A DNA stretch of 64,000 nucleotides from positions 1-64,000 of the forward strand of contig JAJPZY010000144.1 of NCBI GenBank assembly GCA_021204085.1, in the 5' to 3' direction. This stretch comes from Clostridiales bacterium. Lineage in GTDB: Bacteria > Bacillota > Clostridia > Lachnospirales > Lachnospiraceae. Each line of letters starts with the position of its first letter. Positions within the stretch are counted from its first letter, which is position 1. Below the pieces are notes generated by a model. The model was not told the origin of the DNA and made no database searches. It saw only the letters and a program-made list of their open reading frames with translations. A program made the translations under genes and the position numbers. Positions 31,186-40,355 of this stretch are shown here, piece after piece.

Positions 31186-31539
31186 CTATCTTACCAGTTC
31201 TTTGACTTTGGCTTTCTTGCCGACGCGTCCTCTTAAGTAGTTCAGCTTTGCTCTTCTTACTTTACCGCGGCGAACCACCTCGATCTTCTCTACGATGGGG
31301 GAATGAACCGGCCAGGTCTTCTCTACGCCGACACCGCTGGAAAACTTACGTACAGTAAATGTCTCACGGCTGCTTCCGCCCTGTCTCTTTAAAACCGTGC
31401 CTTCAAATACCTGAATTCTCTCACGGTTACCCTCTTTGATCTTCGCGTGAACACGGACAGTGTCACCGACACGGAAATCTGCTACGTCGTCGCGCATCTG
31501 CTCCGCTTCAATGTTTCTGATAATTTCGTTTGCGTTCAT
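31186..31539 (-). CDS. rplS: 50S ribosomal protein L19
   Basis: [50 protein letters not shown]. Confidence 0.98.
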   Translation of the reverse strand: MNANEIIRNIEAEQMRDDVADFRVGDTVRVHAKIKEGNRERIQVFEGTVLKRQGGSSRETFTVRKFSSGVGVEKTWPVHSPIVEKIEVVRRGKVRRAKLNYLRGRVGKKAKVKELVR

Positions 31540-31650
31540 TTTGTGACCTCCTATTATTTGGATGTTCTTAATACAATGCGTAACAGAGGACCATCTCTTT
31601 TCTTCACAACAAATGTTACTCTAACACAGGTCGGGTGGAATTGCAAGGGG
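31540..31650 (-). promoter_or_regulatory. Possible structured rplS leader
   Basis: trmD-rplS gap contains GTAACA...TGTTAC and TGTTAgagTAACA pairings; no covariance model could be run. Confidence 0.3.
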
Positions 31651-31720
31651 TTTTATGTAAAAAAATCTGCCGCATCCTACCCCAACGTATTTTACAGCAC
31701 AAATCATACCTGTATATCTC

Positions 31721-32452
31721 TCATTGGGATAATAATTTCAAGATTAGCTTTACATCATCCAGAGAAAGTTCTGCACCTTCTAACAGTTCCGGTCTGCTGC
31801 GCAGAGTGCGCAGGATGGACTGCTCATGCCGCCATGCTTCGACTTTCTGATGGTCTCCGGAGAGAAGCACCTGCGGGACTTCCCGCCCCATCCACTCTGC
31901 CGGGCGGCTGTACTGCGGATACTCAAGCAGACCGCCTTCGAGTGACTCCGTACTTCCGGAATTCTCGTTTGTGAGCACCCCCGGCACCATCCTGGCGATG
32001 GCATCCACCATGACCATGGCCGGAAGTTCCCCTCCGGTCAGGACATAGTCGCCAATGGAGACCTGATCTGTCACAATCTCATCAAGGACGCGCTCATCCA
32101 CGCCCTCGTAATGCCCGCAAAGGAAGATCAGCTCCTTCTCTGCTGCAAGTGATTTTGCCATGTTCTGATTGAAAAGTTCTCCCTGCGGTGTCAGATAAAT
32201 ACATCGCGGACGACCTCCGACTGAATCCGTGACAGACTTCCAGGCATCGTAGATTGGCTGCGCCTGCATAACCATCCCGGCGCCGCCGCCATAAGGGTAA
32301 TCATCCACTTTTTTATGACGGTCACGGGTATAATCACGGATATTCACCGTATTTAATTCTATAATTCCGTTTTCCATTGCATTTCCGATGATACTGGTCG
32401 CCAAGCCCTGGCGCACCATCTCCGGAAACAAAGTTAATATATGAAATCGCAT
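31721..32452 (-). CDS. trmD: tRNA (guanine37-N1)-methyltransferase
   Basis: MRFHILTLFPEMVRQGLATSIIGNAMENGIIELNTVNIRDYTRDRHKKVDDYPYGGGAGMVMQAQP. Confidence 0.98.
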   Translation of the reverse strand: MRFHILTLFPEMVRQGLATSIIGNAMENGIIELNTVNIRDYTRDRHKKVDDYPYGGGAGMVMQAQPIYDAWKSVTDSVGGRPRCIYLTPQGELFNQNMAKSLAAEKELIFLCGHYEGVDERVLDEIVTDQVSIGDYVLTGGELPAMVMVDAIARMVPGVLTNENSGSTESLEGGLLEYPQYSRPAEWMGREVPQVLLSGDHQKVEAWRHEQSILRTLRSRPELLEGAELSLDDVKLILKLLSQ

Positions 32453-32468
32453 AGGCTTCCTCCACTAT

Positions 32469-32556
32469 ATATTGGCTCGGACGCGTGCAGAAAACAATTC
32501 AACTCGGACACGGGAAAGTGCCCTCGTTTGAATTTTTTCTGCGCACATCCGAAATA
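32469..32556. repeat. Fold-back element between rimM and trmD; core 32489-32535 is family 3 copy b
   Basis: Outer arms ctcggacgcgtgcagaaaa / ttttctgcgcacatccga; core ATTCAACTCGGACACGGGAAAGTGCCCTCGTTTGAAT. Confidence 0.75.
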
Positions 32557-32594
32557 TACTTTATGGATTGCTGTCGAAAAACTTCCGCGATTCC

Positions 32595-33104
32595 TTAGTC
32601 GCGAAGTCCCGGCATGAGATACACTGTGATCACACCGGTCTCCAGATTCACCTGCTTCACACAGTCGTGAATCGCCGGGAGCAACAATTCTCCGCCGTTT
32701 TTTTCTGCTACCACATAGACATCGTTGGCTCCGGTCTGCATGACATCTTTCAGTGTTCCGAGTTCCTCACCTTCCGTGGAAACAACCTTCATACCGATCA
32801 TGTCCGCAATATAAAACTCATCTTTCTGAAGCTCTACCGCGTCTTCCCGCGTTACATACAGGTTCATACCGCGAAAACGCTCCACCTCATTGATATCGGA
32901 AAATTCCCGGAATTTCAGAATTACCATCTGTTTAAAAAATTTTACCGATGTAATGGTAAGCCCCAACTCCTCTTTTCCGGTATCCAGAATTACATGTTTT
33001 AACTTTTTAAATCGTTTCACATCATCAGTCGTCGGATAGACTTTTACCTCCCCGGCCACCCCGTGGGTGCTCGAGATCACTCCGACTCGGAATCTGTCCG
33101 TCAT
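32595..33104 (-). CDS. rimM: Ribosome maturation factor RimM
   Basis: RVGVISSTHGVAGEVKVYPTTDDVKRFK ... LLLPAIHDCVKQVNLETGVITVYLMPGL. Confidence 0.96.
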   Translation of the reverse strand: MTDRFRVGVISSTHGVAGEVKVYPTTDDVKRFKKLKHVILDTGKEELGLTITSVKFFKQMVILKFREFSDINEVERFRGMNLYVTREDAVELQKDEFYIADMIGMKVVSTEGEELGTLKDVMQTGANDVYVVAEKNGGELLLPAIHDCVKQVNLETGVITVYLMPGLRD

Positions 33105-33202
33105 ATACTTCTCCTCATAAAAGACGAAAGGACATGGCTTTCGTCACGTCCCCTCAGGTATTAAGAACTGCATTCACAGTCTCATTCAGCTCGTAAATCC
33201 TT

Positions 33203-33439
33203 TTACTCCTGCTGCACGATCTCGACGACGACTTTTTTGTCTTCGCGGGACGCGGCTGCCTTCACAACGGATCGGATGGCTTTGGCAATTCTGCCCTGCT
33301 TACCGATAACTTTGCCCATATCGGTCTGCGCAACGTGGAGTTCAAGGACAGTCACTCGCTCTTTCTCTGTCTCAGTGACAGATACCTCTTCCGGGTGGTC
33401 GACCAGTGATTTTGCAATTACTTCCACTAACTCCTTCAT
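33203..33439 (-). CDS. khpA: KH domain RNA-binding protein (KhpA/YlqC)
   Basis: MKELVEVIAKSLVDHPEEVSVTE ... VAQTDMGKVIGKQGRIAKAIRSVVKAAA. Confidence 0.95.
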   Translation of the reverse strand: MKELVEVIAKSLVDHPEEVSVTETEKERVTVLELHVAQTDMGKVIGKQGRIAKAIRSVVKAAASREDKKVVVEIVQQE

Positions 33440-33456
33440 TAGATCACCTCACCAAT

Positions 33457-33699
33457 CTATTTCTCGATACCCGCGATCTTGAAGATCTTGTCCACAGTCT
33501 GTGTGGGCTGAGCGCCGGTAGCCAGCCATTTCTTTGCTGCTTCCTCATCTACACGGATGACAGACGGCTCTTTAGTCGGATCATAGTAGCCAATCTCCTC
33601 GATGAATCTGCCGTCACGCGGGCTTCTCGCATCTGCTACAACGATTCTGTAAAAAGGCGCTTTCTTCTGTCCCATTCTCTTTAATCTGATCTTTACCAT
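33457..33699 (-). CDS. rpsP: 30S ribosomal protein S16
   Basis: [45 protein letters not shown]. Confidence 0.98.
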   Translation of the reverse strand: MVKIRLKRMGQKKAPFYRIVVADARSPRDGRFIEEIGYYDPTKEPSVIRVDEEAAKKWLATGAQPTQTVDKIFKIAGIEK

Positions 33700-33795
33700 T
33701 TTTCTTCACCTCCTGTAAAGTATAATTATATCTTAACGACCCATATCAGGCTGCAGCTGATGCAGCTCGAATGAATCCGTTAATGGCTTACTTCT

Positions 33796-35178
33796 CTAAA
33801 ATGGGAAGCCTTTCATACCGCCCATCTTTCCTCCGAAGCCTCCGAAACCTCCCATACCGCGCCGCCCTTTTTTCGAGCCGCCGGTCATCTGCTTCATCAT
33901 CTTACGCGCCTGATCAAATTGCTTTACCAGACGGTTGACCTCACTGATATCAACGCCCGCGCCCGCGGCAATTCTCCGCTTACGGCTGGGATTCATCAGA
34001 GCAGGATTTTCTCTCTCCTCGGGAGTCATCGAATAGATGATGCCTTCAATGCGCGCCATCTTCTTATCATCCATGGCATCCTCAATCTGCTTCATCTGGG
34101 AATTGTTCATTCCCGGCATCATACCGAGAACCGAGGCAATCCCGCCCATCTTTTTCATCTGATTCATGGACTCCAGGTAATCATTGTAAGAAAACTCCGC
34201 TTTGCGCATGCGCTGCTCCATCTCAGCGGCTTTTTCCTGATCCATCTCGGCTTCCGCCTTCTCAATGAGAGAAAGAACATCGCCCATGCCCAGGATTCGG
34301 GAAGCCATCCGATCCGGATAGAACTGCTCGAGATCTGAGAGTTTCTCACCCATGCCGGCGTAAAAGATCGGCTTACCGGTCACTGCACGGATGGAAAGCG
34401 CCGCACCTCCTCGGGTGTCGCCGTCAAGCTTCGTGATGATCACGCCGTCGATACCAACCTTTTCATCGAAAGTGCTGGCCACATTCACCGCATCCTGTCC
34501 GGTCATGGCGTCCACCACCAGAACCGTCTGCGCCACGTCCACATGCGCTTTGATCTCCGCAAGCTCAGTCATCATATCCTCATCGATATGAAGACGTCCG
34601 GCAGTATCCAGAATAATGATATTATGTCCATTCTTCGCCGCGTGCTCCACAGCGGCTTTTGCTATGTCAACAGGATTATGGCCGTCCCCCATGGAGAAGA
34701 CATCCACTCCCTGCTTTTCCCCGTTGATCTGCAGCTGCTGAATCGCAGCCGGACGATACACGTCACAGGCCACCAACAGCGGTTTTTTCCCTTTCAGCTT
34801 ATACTTGCCCGCAAGCTTCGCCGCAGTGGTCGTCTTGCCGGCACCCTGAAGACCCGCCATCATGATGATCGTAGTGGCCTGACCGGGATTCAGGCGAATC
34901 TCCACGGTCTCGGAGCCCATCATCTTTACCATTTCTTCGTTTACGATCTTGATGACCATCTGCCCCGGATTCAGACCGTTCATTACATCGGATCCGACTG
35001 CCCGCTCCTGCACGGCCGCAATGAACTGCTTAACTACACGGAAGTTAACGTCCGCCTCCAAAAGCGCCATCTTCACTTCCTTCAAAGCAGCCTTCACATC
35101 GGCCTCCGTCAGGCGGCCTTTGCTCCTCAGGTTCTTAAAAACATTCTGGAGTTTTTCAGATAAACTGTCAAATGCCAT
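33796..35178 (-). CDS. ffh: Signal recognition particle protein Ffh
   Basis: MAFDSLSEKLQNVFKNLRSKGRLTEADVKAALKEVKMALLEADVNFRVVK; GLQGAGKTTTAAKLAGKYK; Met-rich M domain. Start trimmed from 35298. Confidence 0.97.
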   Translation of the reverse strand: MAFDSLSEKLQNVFKNLRSKGRLTEADVKAALKEVKMALLEADVNFRVVKQFIAAVQERAVGSDVMNGLNPGQMVIKIVNEEMVKMMGSETVEIRLNPGQATTIIMMAGLQGAGKTTTAAKLAGKYKLKGKKPLLVACDVYRPAAIQQLQINGEKQGVDVFSMGDGHNPVDIAKAAVEHAAKNGHNIIILDTAGRLHIDEDMMTELAEIKAHVDVAQTVLVVDAMTGQDAVNVASTFDEKVGIDGVIITKLDGDTRGGAALSIRAVTGKPIFYAGMGEKLSDLEQFYPDRMASRILGMGDVLSLIEKAEAEMDQEKAAEMEQRMRKAEFSYNDYLESMNQMKKMGGIASVLGMMPGMNNSQMKQIEDAMDDKKMARIEGIIYSMTPEERENPALMNPSRKRRIAAGAGVDISEVNRLVKQFDQARKMMKQMTGGSKKGRRGMGGFGGFGGKMGGMKGFPF

Positions 35179-35179
35179 G

Positions 35180-35530
35180 CTATAATTCCTCCAAAATACG
35201 CCCGGAAATCTGATGGATCTCCTTAAGCGTCTCTGCGCAATCCTCCTGCCCGGCTCTTTCTCCGGCAGACAATTCACAGATACTGGTGACATCCTCACGC
35301 GTCTTCAGGAAACGCTCTACCAGGTGAAGCTTCTCCTCATAGGTAGCCAGAATCTGATCACATCGCCGAACCAGATCATGCACGCCCTGACGGCTGATAC
35401 CGCGCTCCGCAGCAATCTCACCCAGAGACATATCGTTTAATACCACATCTTCATACACACTTTTCTGATGATCTGTCAGCAATTCTCCGTAAAAATCGTA
35501 CAAAAAAATCTGACGCCCAATTTTCTCCAT
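35180..35530 (-). CDS. ylxM: YlxM-family DNA-binding protein (SRP cluster)
   Basis: MEKIGRQIFLYDFYGELLTDHQKSVYEDVVLNDMSLGEIAAERGISRQGVHDLVRRCDQ. Start trimmed from 35683. Confidence 0.92.
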   Translation of the reverse strand: MEKIGRQIFLYDFYGELLTDHQKSVYEDVVLNDMSLGEIAAERGISRQGVHDLVRRCDQILATYEEKLHLVERFLKTREDVTSICELSAGERAGQEDCAETLKEIHQISGRILEEL

Positions 35531-35546
35531 GTCAATCACCTTGGGT

Positions 35547-35575
35547 AGAGTAACACAGAAAAAATCGGGTGTCAA
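35547..35575 (-). promoter_or_regulatory. Candidate sigma-A promoter for ylxM-ffh operon
   Basis: Minus strand TTGACA-17 nt-TACTCT. Confidence 0.65.
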
Positions 35576-35618
35576 GTAAAATATCTTTACAGTATAATAT
35601 TTTTCAATCTGCAATAAA

Positions 35619-36290
35619 TCAATTCTTCTCCAGGAACGAATACACAACCGCTGCCAGTGCGCCGCCGATGAGCGGACCGACAATGAAAATCCACAGCTGA
35701 GCCAATGCGTCGCCGCCTGCGAAGATCGCGGGCATCAGACTTCTCGCCGGATTGACCGAAGTGCCGGTCAGGGCGATACCCAGAATATGTACCAGTGTCA
35801 ACGTCAGGCCGATGACCAGACCGGAAACCGCCGTATTCTCCACCTTGCTCGTCACGCCGATAATGGCAATTACAAAAACAAAGGTAAGAATAATCTCAAC
35901 CAGCAAAGCGCCGCCGACTGTGCCGTTCTCCCATCCCGCCTGAATCTGGTTCGCGCCGAAACCGCAGTCCCAGCCGAAAACTACACCGAGCACCACGCAG
36001 CCGAGCGCCGCGCCGATAATCTGGGAAATGACATACCCCACAAACTCCACTGCGGACAGCTGCTTGCGGATCAGCATCGCAATCGATACTGCCGGATTGA
36101 TGTGGCATCCCGAAATGTTGCCGATGCTGTAAGCCATGGCGACAATGACCAGACCAAAGGCCAGAGCCGTCAGAATGTAGCCGCCGCCGTTCGCACTGTC
36201 GCAGCCAACTGCCACCGCCGTGCCGCAGCCAAAGGTGACAAGGACAAAGGTGCCGATGATCTCAGCAATGTACTTCTTCATACTTTCCAT
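35619..36290 (-). CDS. Aquaporin (MIP family)
   Basis: GCHINPAVSIAMLIRKQLS (first NPA) and GTSVNPARSLMPAIF (second NPA). Start trimmed from 36335. Confidence 0.96.
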   Translation of the reverse strand: MESMKKYIAEIIGTFVLVTFGCGTAVAVGCDSANGGGYILTALAFGLVIVAMAYSIGNISGCHINPAVSIAMLIRKQLSAVEFVGYVISQIIGAALGCVVLGVVFGWDCGFGANQIQAGWENGTVGGALLVEIILTFVFVIAIIGVTSKVENTAVSGLVIGLTLTLVHILGIALTGTSVNPARSLMPAIFAGGDALAQLWIFIVGPLIGGALAAVVYSFLEKN

Positions 36291-36537
36291 ATGAAAACCT
36301 CCTTTTCGTAATAGGGCTCTTCGCAGCTTCCTCACTGCCTCTGCGAGAGCAGATTGTCAATCTGTTATCAAAGTAAAGTGTAACACATAATTTGTTATAT
36401 AACAACCGCCCAATATTATTTCTTATTCTTTTGACAAAAAATTCACTCTGAATTTCACTATCTGCTCACCTCAGTTCATCTGACCGTATGAACCCTCGCA
36501 TATTACTGATTGCGGCTTTCCCTTACATTTTGCAATG

Positions 36538-36601
36538 ATTCAGAACCCGGTAGATTTGCAGAAAAAAACTATCTGACGAGAACGCGGTACTAGTTCTGAA
36601 T
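36538..36601. repeat. Fold-back repeat family 2, compact copy
   Basis: ATTCAGAAC (36538-36546) / GTTCTGAAT (36593-36601); core GATTTGCAGAAAAAAACTATCTGACGAGAACGCG shared with 62942-63081. Right arm encodes the final I-Q-N of the adjacent CDS. Confidence 0.75.
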
Positions 36602-37525
36602 ATTTGCCACTATTTTATATACGGAAGTATGAGAATACGTCATGGGATCATTATGAGCGAAAAAAATAGTCCCATCCACCGGAGAAAGGATTCGCTCCAG
36701 CACTTCTCCCTCATACGGATCCAGAATTTCCGCCAGCAGTTCACCCTGGCTGACCGCCTGTCCGACGTTCACTTTTCCGTCAAAAATGCCGGACGCATCC
36801 GAGCGGACATTTGCCATTTCCCGGTCAGATACCACCTCAGAAATATATCCGTCATGAGATTTATAATTCAGAATTCCCTGTTTTCCGAGGAAATTCAATA
36901 CATACCGCACAGCCTGCATGGCTGATTCCCGGTCGATGGTGTCGGTACTCGCCGTGTAAACGCTGAATGCCTTGCTCTCCCAGATCTGCCAGTTATAGTT
37001 GAGCGTCGTCGTGTCGTAAGGCCGCACCTCACGGATAACCACATAAGGGAACCCGAATTGTTTCGCCAGTTCCACATCCTCCAGGCCGGTCCGCATCATC
37101 CGGACATGCGGAATAAAATTTCCCGGCATATAAAAACTGGTAAACTGCATGCCATATGTATAATCTTTGATTTCCTCAAAAATTCCCGCTGCGATGCGCT
37201 GCGTCGTCTCGCCGAGATTATATCCGGGAAACATGCGGTTGATATCACTGTTATCAATCGGCCAGAATCGTTTCTGTATGTTCATAGAATACGGATTCAT
37301 GGATGGAATAACTAAAATCTTATATCCGGGGTTTAACTTTCCCTTTTTCTCCAGCTGCTTCAGCTGACGAATGATCTGCGAACAGGTAAACAACTGCTGT
37401 ACCTCGTTGCCCCGGCAGCCGCCTACGATACAGGCTGACTTTTCTCCGCTTCCGAACTCATAGCCGGTCACACGAAAGTCATCCCTATACAGGGATTTTA
37501 TCTCATAAACAGTTTTTTTCGTCAT
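36590..37525 (-). CDS. M14/AstE-AspA-like protein, likely inactive
   Basis: Paralog of 37522-38454; GGCRGNEVQQ and MQFTSFYM replace the HxxE and DIHAS zinc motifs; DINRMFPG retained. Confidence 0.8.
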   Translation of the reverse strand: MTKKTVYEIKSLYRDDFRVTGYEFGSGEKSACIVGGCRGNEVQQLFTCSQIIRQLKQLEKKGKLNPGYKILVIPSMNPYSMNIQKRFWPIDNSDINRMFPGYNLGETTQRIAAGIFEEIKDYTYGMQFTSFYMPGNFIPHVRMMRTGLEDVELAKQFGFPYVVIREVRPYDTTTLNYNWQIWESKAFSVYTASTDTIDRESAMQAVRYVLNFLGKQGILNYKSHDGYISEVVSDREMANVRSDASGIFDGKVNVGQAVSQGELLAEILDPYEGEVLERILSPVDGTIFFAHNDPMTYSHTSVYKIVANIQN

Positions 37526-38454
37526 AGCACATCCTCCAGAATTCGCGCAAGCAGAGACCCCTCATCTACTACCGGATACTCCCGGATGGTAAACAGCAGC
37601 CCATCCGTCGGTGAAGTAACGTGATCCAGTTCCTCGCCGGTCATCGGATTTACAATGCTTCCGATAAAATCACCCTGTTTCACCCGGTCGCCATGCATCG
37701 CATTTTTGATAAAAATCCCGCTGTGCGGCGCGTTTAAGAAACTGACCTTTCCGTCCTCAGAGATAATGGGATCTGTCGTAACCGCGATATCCTCCTGCCA
37801 GATGCCCAGATCATGCATCAGATGAAAAATTCCGTCTGTCAGCCGTTTTCCGTATTCTTTTGTAATCCGCATACCTACGCCCATCTCCACAACAATGGTT
37901 GCCACGCCTCTCGCGTTCATGGTATGCGCCAGCGTAGACTCCAGAACAGTGCTCGCTGCGTGCACCCAGATAAAATCCAGATTCAGCTTTTTCGCAAGAG
38001 GCACAAGCTTCTCACTGGTATTGACATTGATTCGCGCCTGCGGCATCTCCGTCAGGAAAATATTGCTGGCGTGGATGTCAATGCACACATCCGCCCCATC
38101 CAGATCATTACAGATTTCCGATGCCACATACTCTGTCATACTTCCATCCCGGTTTCCCGGAAACAGGCGGTTCATATCCAGATCAAACGCCGGAATTCCC
38201 CGGGTCAAAGAATCAATTCCCAGCGGATTCATCGCCGGGTAGATATCTACCGTACCGGTCAGGAGCTCTTTTCTTTCCCGAATCCTTCGCAGAACCTCAT
38301 AGCAGACATACTGCCCTTCCAGTTCATCTCCGTGCGTCCCCGTTACAATACAGATCCGCTTGCCGCAGTCCGCCCCGTCCGGGGTCACCCGCATTTTTCT
38401 TATATTTAAAACTTCGTCCACGGGCAGGCCCACGGACGCTACGTTCTTAATCAT
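37522..38454 (-). CDS. M14/succinylglutamate desuccinylase-aspartoacylase family metallohydrolase
   Basis: IVTGTHGDELEGQYVC (HxxE), DMNRLFPGNRDG, DVCIDIHASN, TIVVEMGVGM. Confidence 0.9.
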   Translation of the reverse strand: MIKNVASVGLPVDEVLNIRKMRVTPDGADCGKRICIVTGTHGDELEGQYVCYEVLRRIRERKELLTGTVDIYPAMNPLGIDSLTRGIPAFDLDMNRLFPGNRDGSMTEYVASEICNDLDGADVCIDIHASNIFLTEMPQARINVNTSEKLVPLAKKLNLDFIWVHAASTVLESTLAHTMNARGVATIVVEMGVGMRITKEYGKRLTDGIFHLMHDLGIWQEDIAVTTDPIISEDGKVSFLNAPHSGIFIKNAMHGDRVKQGDFIGSIVNPMTGEELDHVTSPTDGLLFTIREYPVVDEGSLLARILEDVL

Positions 38455-38574
38455 ATTCTGTAATGCTATCCTTTCTACCTTTTTACTGCATGTGTTTGCC
38501 GAAGATTACCTTTCACATTCGACAGACACATTTTTTCAAGCCATTCAGACTATATTTGTTTTTTCTGAGATTTC

Positions 38575-38790
38575 GTCCGTATGTTTTCGTATCCAATACG
38601 GACTGATTTTATCCTTCCTGCAATCTCGTCCGTATACTTTCATATCCCATACGGACTAAATCCAACAATTCCTTCAATTTCGTCCGTATCTATTCTTACC
38701 CCTACGGACAAGTTCACATACTATACCACATTGATCCGTATGACGCAACATGACATACGGACTGTTTTTATATAACTTGTCTTTTGTCCG
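38575..38790. repeat. Array of four GTCCGTAT-n12/13-ATACGGAC dyads plus a fifth half-site, 52-54 bp period
   Basis: Left arms start at 38575, 38628, 38682, 38734, 38786; right arms at 38596, 38649, 38702, 38755. Confidence 0.92.
38720..38748 (-). promoter_or_regulatory. Candidate promoter overlapping the fourth dyad
   Basis: Minus strand TTGCGT-17 nt-TATAGT, directed toward 38454. Confidence 0.4.
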
Positions 38791-38857
38791 CACAACGTCT
38801 CCATTTATATAGAAGATTTTTTATATGCTCCAATGTTTGCCATGTTTCCTTTACCAT

Positions 38858-39646
38858 TCACCCCGTCTCGTGATCGCTCACGATGACGGACACACTCTGC
38901 CGCTGCATCCCGCCGCCGATCATCATACCCTTGTTCATCTGGCAGTCCGCAGCGTCTCTGCCGCAGGAAATGAAGATATACTGGTCGTCCGCCTCACGGC
39001 CGTTTGTCGGATCGACACCATACCAGATGCCGTCCTCGCAGACTTCCACCCATGCATGGCTTGCGCCCTCGCCGATCATCATACCTACCACATATCGGGC
39101 AGGTATGTGCTCCAGACGCAAAAGCGCCAGCAGAATATGCGCATAATCCTGGCAGACGCCATGCCGGGAAGACAAAGCTTCCTCCGCCTTTGTAGAAATG
39201 CCGGTGCTGCCCGGCAAATATACCATATCCCGATATAAAAGATTCATATAGTACACCGCTGCCTCCCGCGCAGACATACCGAATACCGGGTGACTGCGCC
39301 AGTACGCCCGGATGGCATCTCCCGCTTTCGTATAGTAAGAAGAATAACGGTATTTTCCCAGTCCTTCCGTCTTTGCCGGACGTCCTGCAGACAGCCCGGT
39401 TCTGGCCAGTCCCTGGACGGTTATCCGAAAAAGACGGTGCGGCTGCTCCACAATTCCGCATAGCGTCTGATTTCCGAAAGAATCAACGCTCGTGAAATTC
39501 TGACTCTCCGGATCCAGAAAAATCCGGATTCCGTCAATCTCCTGCACCGCATCGCTTTTCGGGAAACATTTCAGGGTGTAATTGTGCTTCATTGCCGGTT
39601 CAGAGAACATCAGACTCATCTGATAAATAAAATGCAGTTCTCTCAC
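38858..39646 (-). CDS. Transglutaminase-like domain protein
   Basis: SSRHGVCQDYAHILLALLRLEHIPARYVVGMM ... SHAWVEVCEDGIWYGVDPTNG (Cys-His-Asp triad). Confidence 0.93.
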   Translation of the reverse strand: MRELHFIYQMSLMFSEPAMKHNYTLKCFPKSDAVQEIDGIRIFLDPESQNFTSVDSFGNQTLCGIVEQPHRLFRITVQGLARTGLSAGRPAKTEGLGKYRYSSYYTKAGDAIRAYWRSHPVFGMSAREAAVYYMNLLYRDMVYLPGSTGISTKAEEALSSRHGVCQDYAHILLALLRLEHIPARYVVGMMIGEGASHAWVEVCEDGIWYGVDPTNGREADDQYIFISCGRDAADCQMNKGMMIGGGMQRQSVSVIVSDHETG

Positions 39647-39683
39647 AAAATTTCCCCCTTAGTTCGTTCTATATCTTCACGTT

Positions 39684-40355
39684 TTATACGGACATGATTA
39701 TAAGATTTTCAATCAGATTCACAATCCGGTAGTAATCTATCTGTTCCGCTGACGCGAGTTCCTCAATCTCGTCCAGATATTCCTTATGATAGCGCATACC
39801 GCTCTGCTCCACTCTTGGTCTTAAGCGTCCCAGTTCGCGTAGAATCTCTGCGCCATCCATACCCAAACGCGCATAGAGATCAATCCGCTCAATCCGCTTT
39901 CCGGCTTTCAGAACATTCCGAACCTGCGGATTGTCTACTTTGTCATCCATAATCCCCCAGAATGCCATGATGTGATCAATGACTTCCTGCAGCGGCAGTA
40001 GCGGCGCCTCGCTGATCTTTGCCTCCTGTATATCATAAATCGCCATCTGTATATACGCCAACGCCTCACTGCCCATGATTTCACGCATGATAATGCTGTT
40101 ATCATAAGCACGGGTAAGATTGCTGATGATGGAGTTCGGATCCTCCGTATCAAAAGGATATCTCTCACGGAATGAATCGGCGGAACCGTAGATATCCGGG
40201 ATATCCAGTTTCTCATAAAAGATATGATAGTCCCCCATCAGGTCAATCATGGAATCATAACTCTCAAAATACAGGCAGAGCGTCGTATAAACCCGCTCCG
40301 TATAACGCCCCAGCCAGAATAAATTATCAATATGCTCTAATGAGATAGTACCCAT
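39684..40355 (-). CDS. Alpha-E domain protein
   Basis: MGTISLEHIDNLFWLGRYTERVYTTLCLYFESYDSMID; adjacent to CP-ATP-grasp and transglutaminase. Confidence 0.88.
   Translation of the reverse strand: MGTISLEHIDNLFWLGRYTERVYTTLCLYFESYDSMIDLMGDYHIFYEKLDIPDIYGSADSFRERYPFDTEDPNSIISNLTRAYDNSIIMREIMGSEALAYIQMAIYDIQEAKISEAPLLPLQEVIDHIMAFWGIMDDKVDNPQVRNVLKAGKRIERIDLYARLGMDGAEILRELGRLRPRVEQSGMRYHKEYLDEIEELASAEQIDYYRIVNLIENLIIMSV

Noticed and set aside
38581-38775. Plus-strand 64-aa ORF with repeated ISSV...PYG peptides
   Set aside because: Reflects translation of the intergenic dyad array rather than a protein.
38575-38790. CRISPR array
   Set aside because: Repeats are short dyads, spacer segments partly resemble each other, and no cas genes are present.
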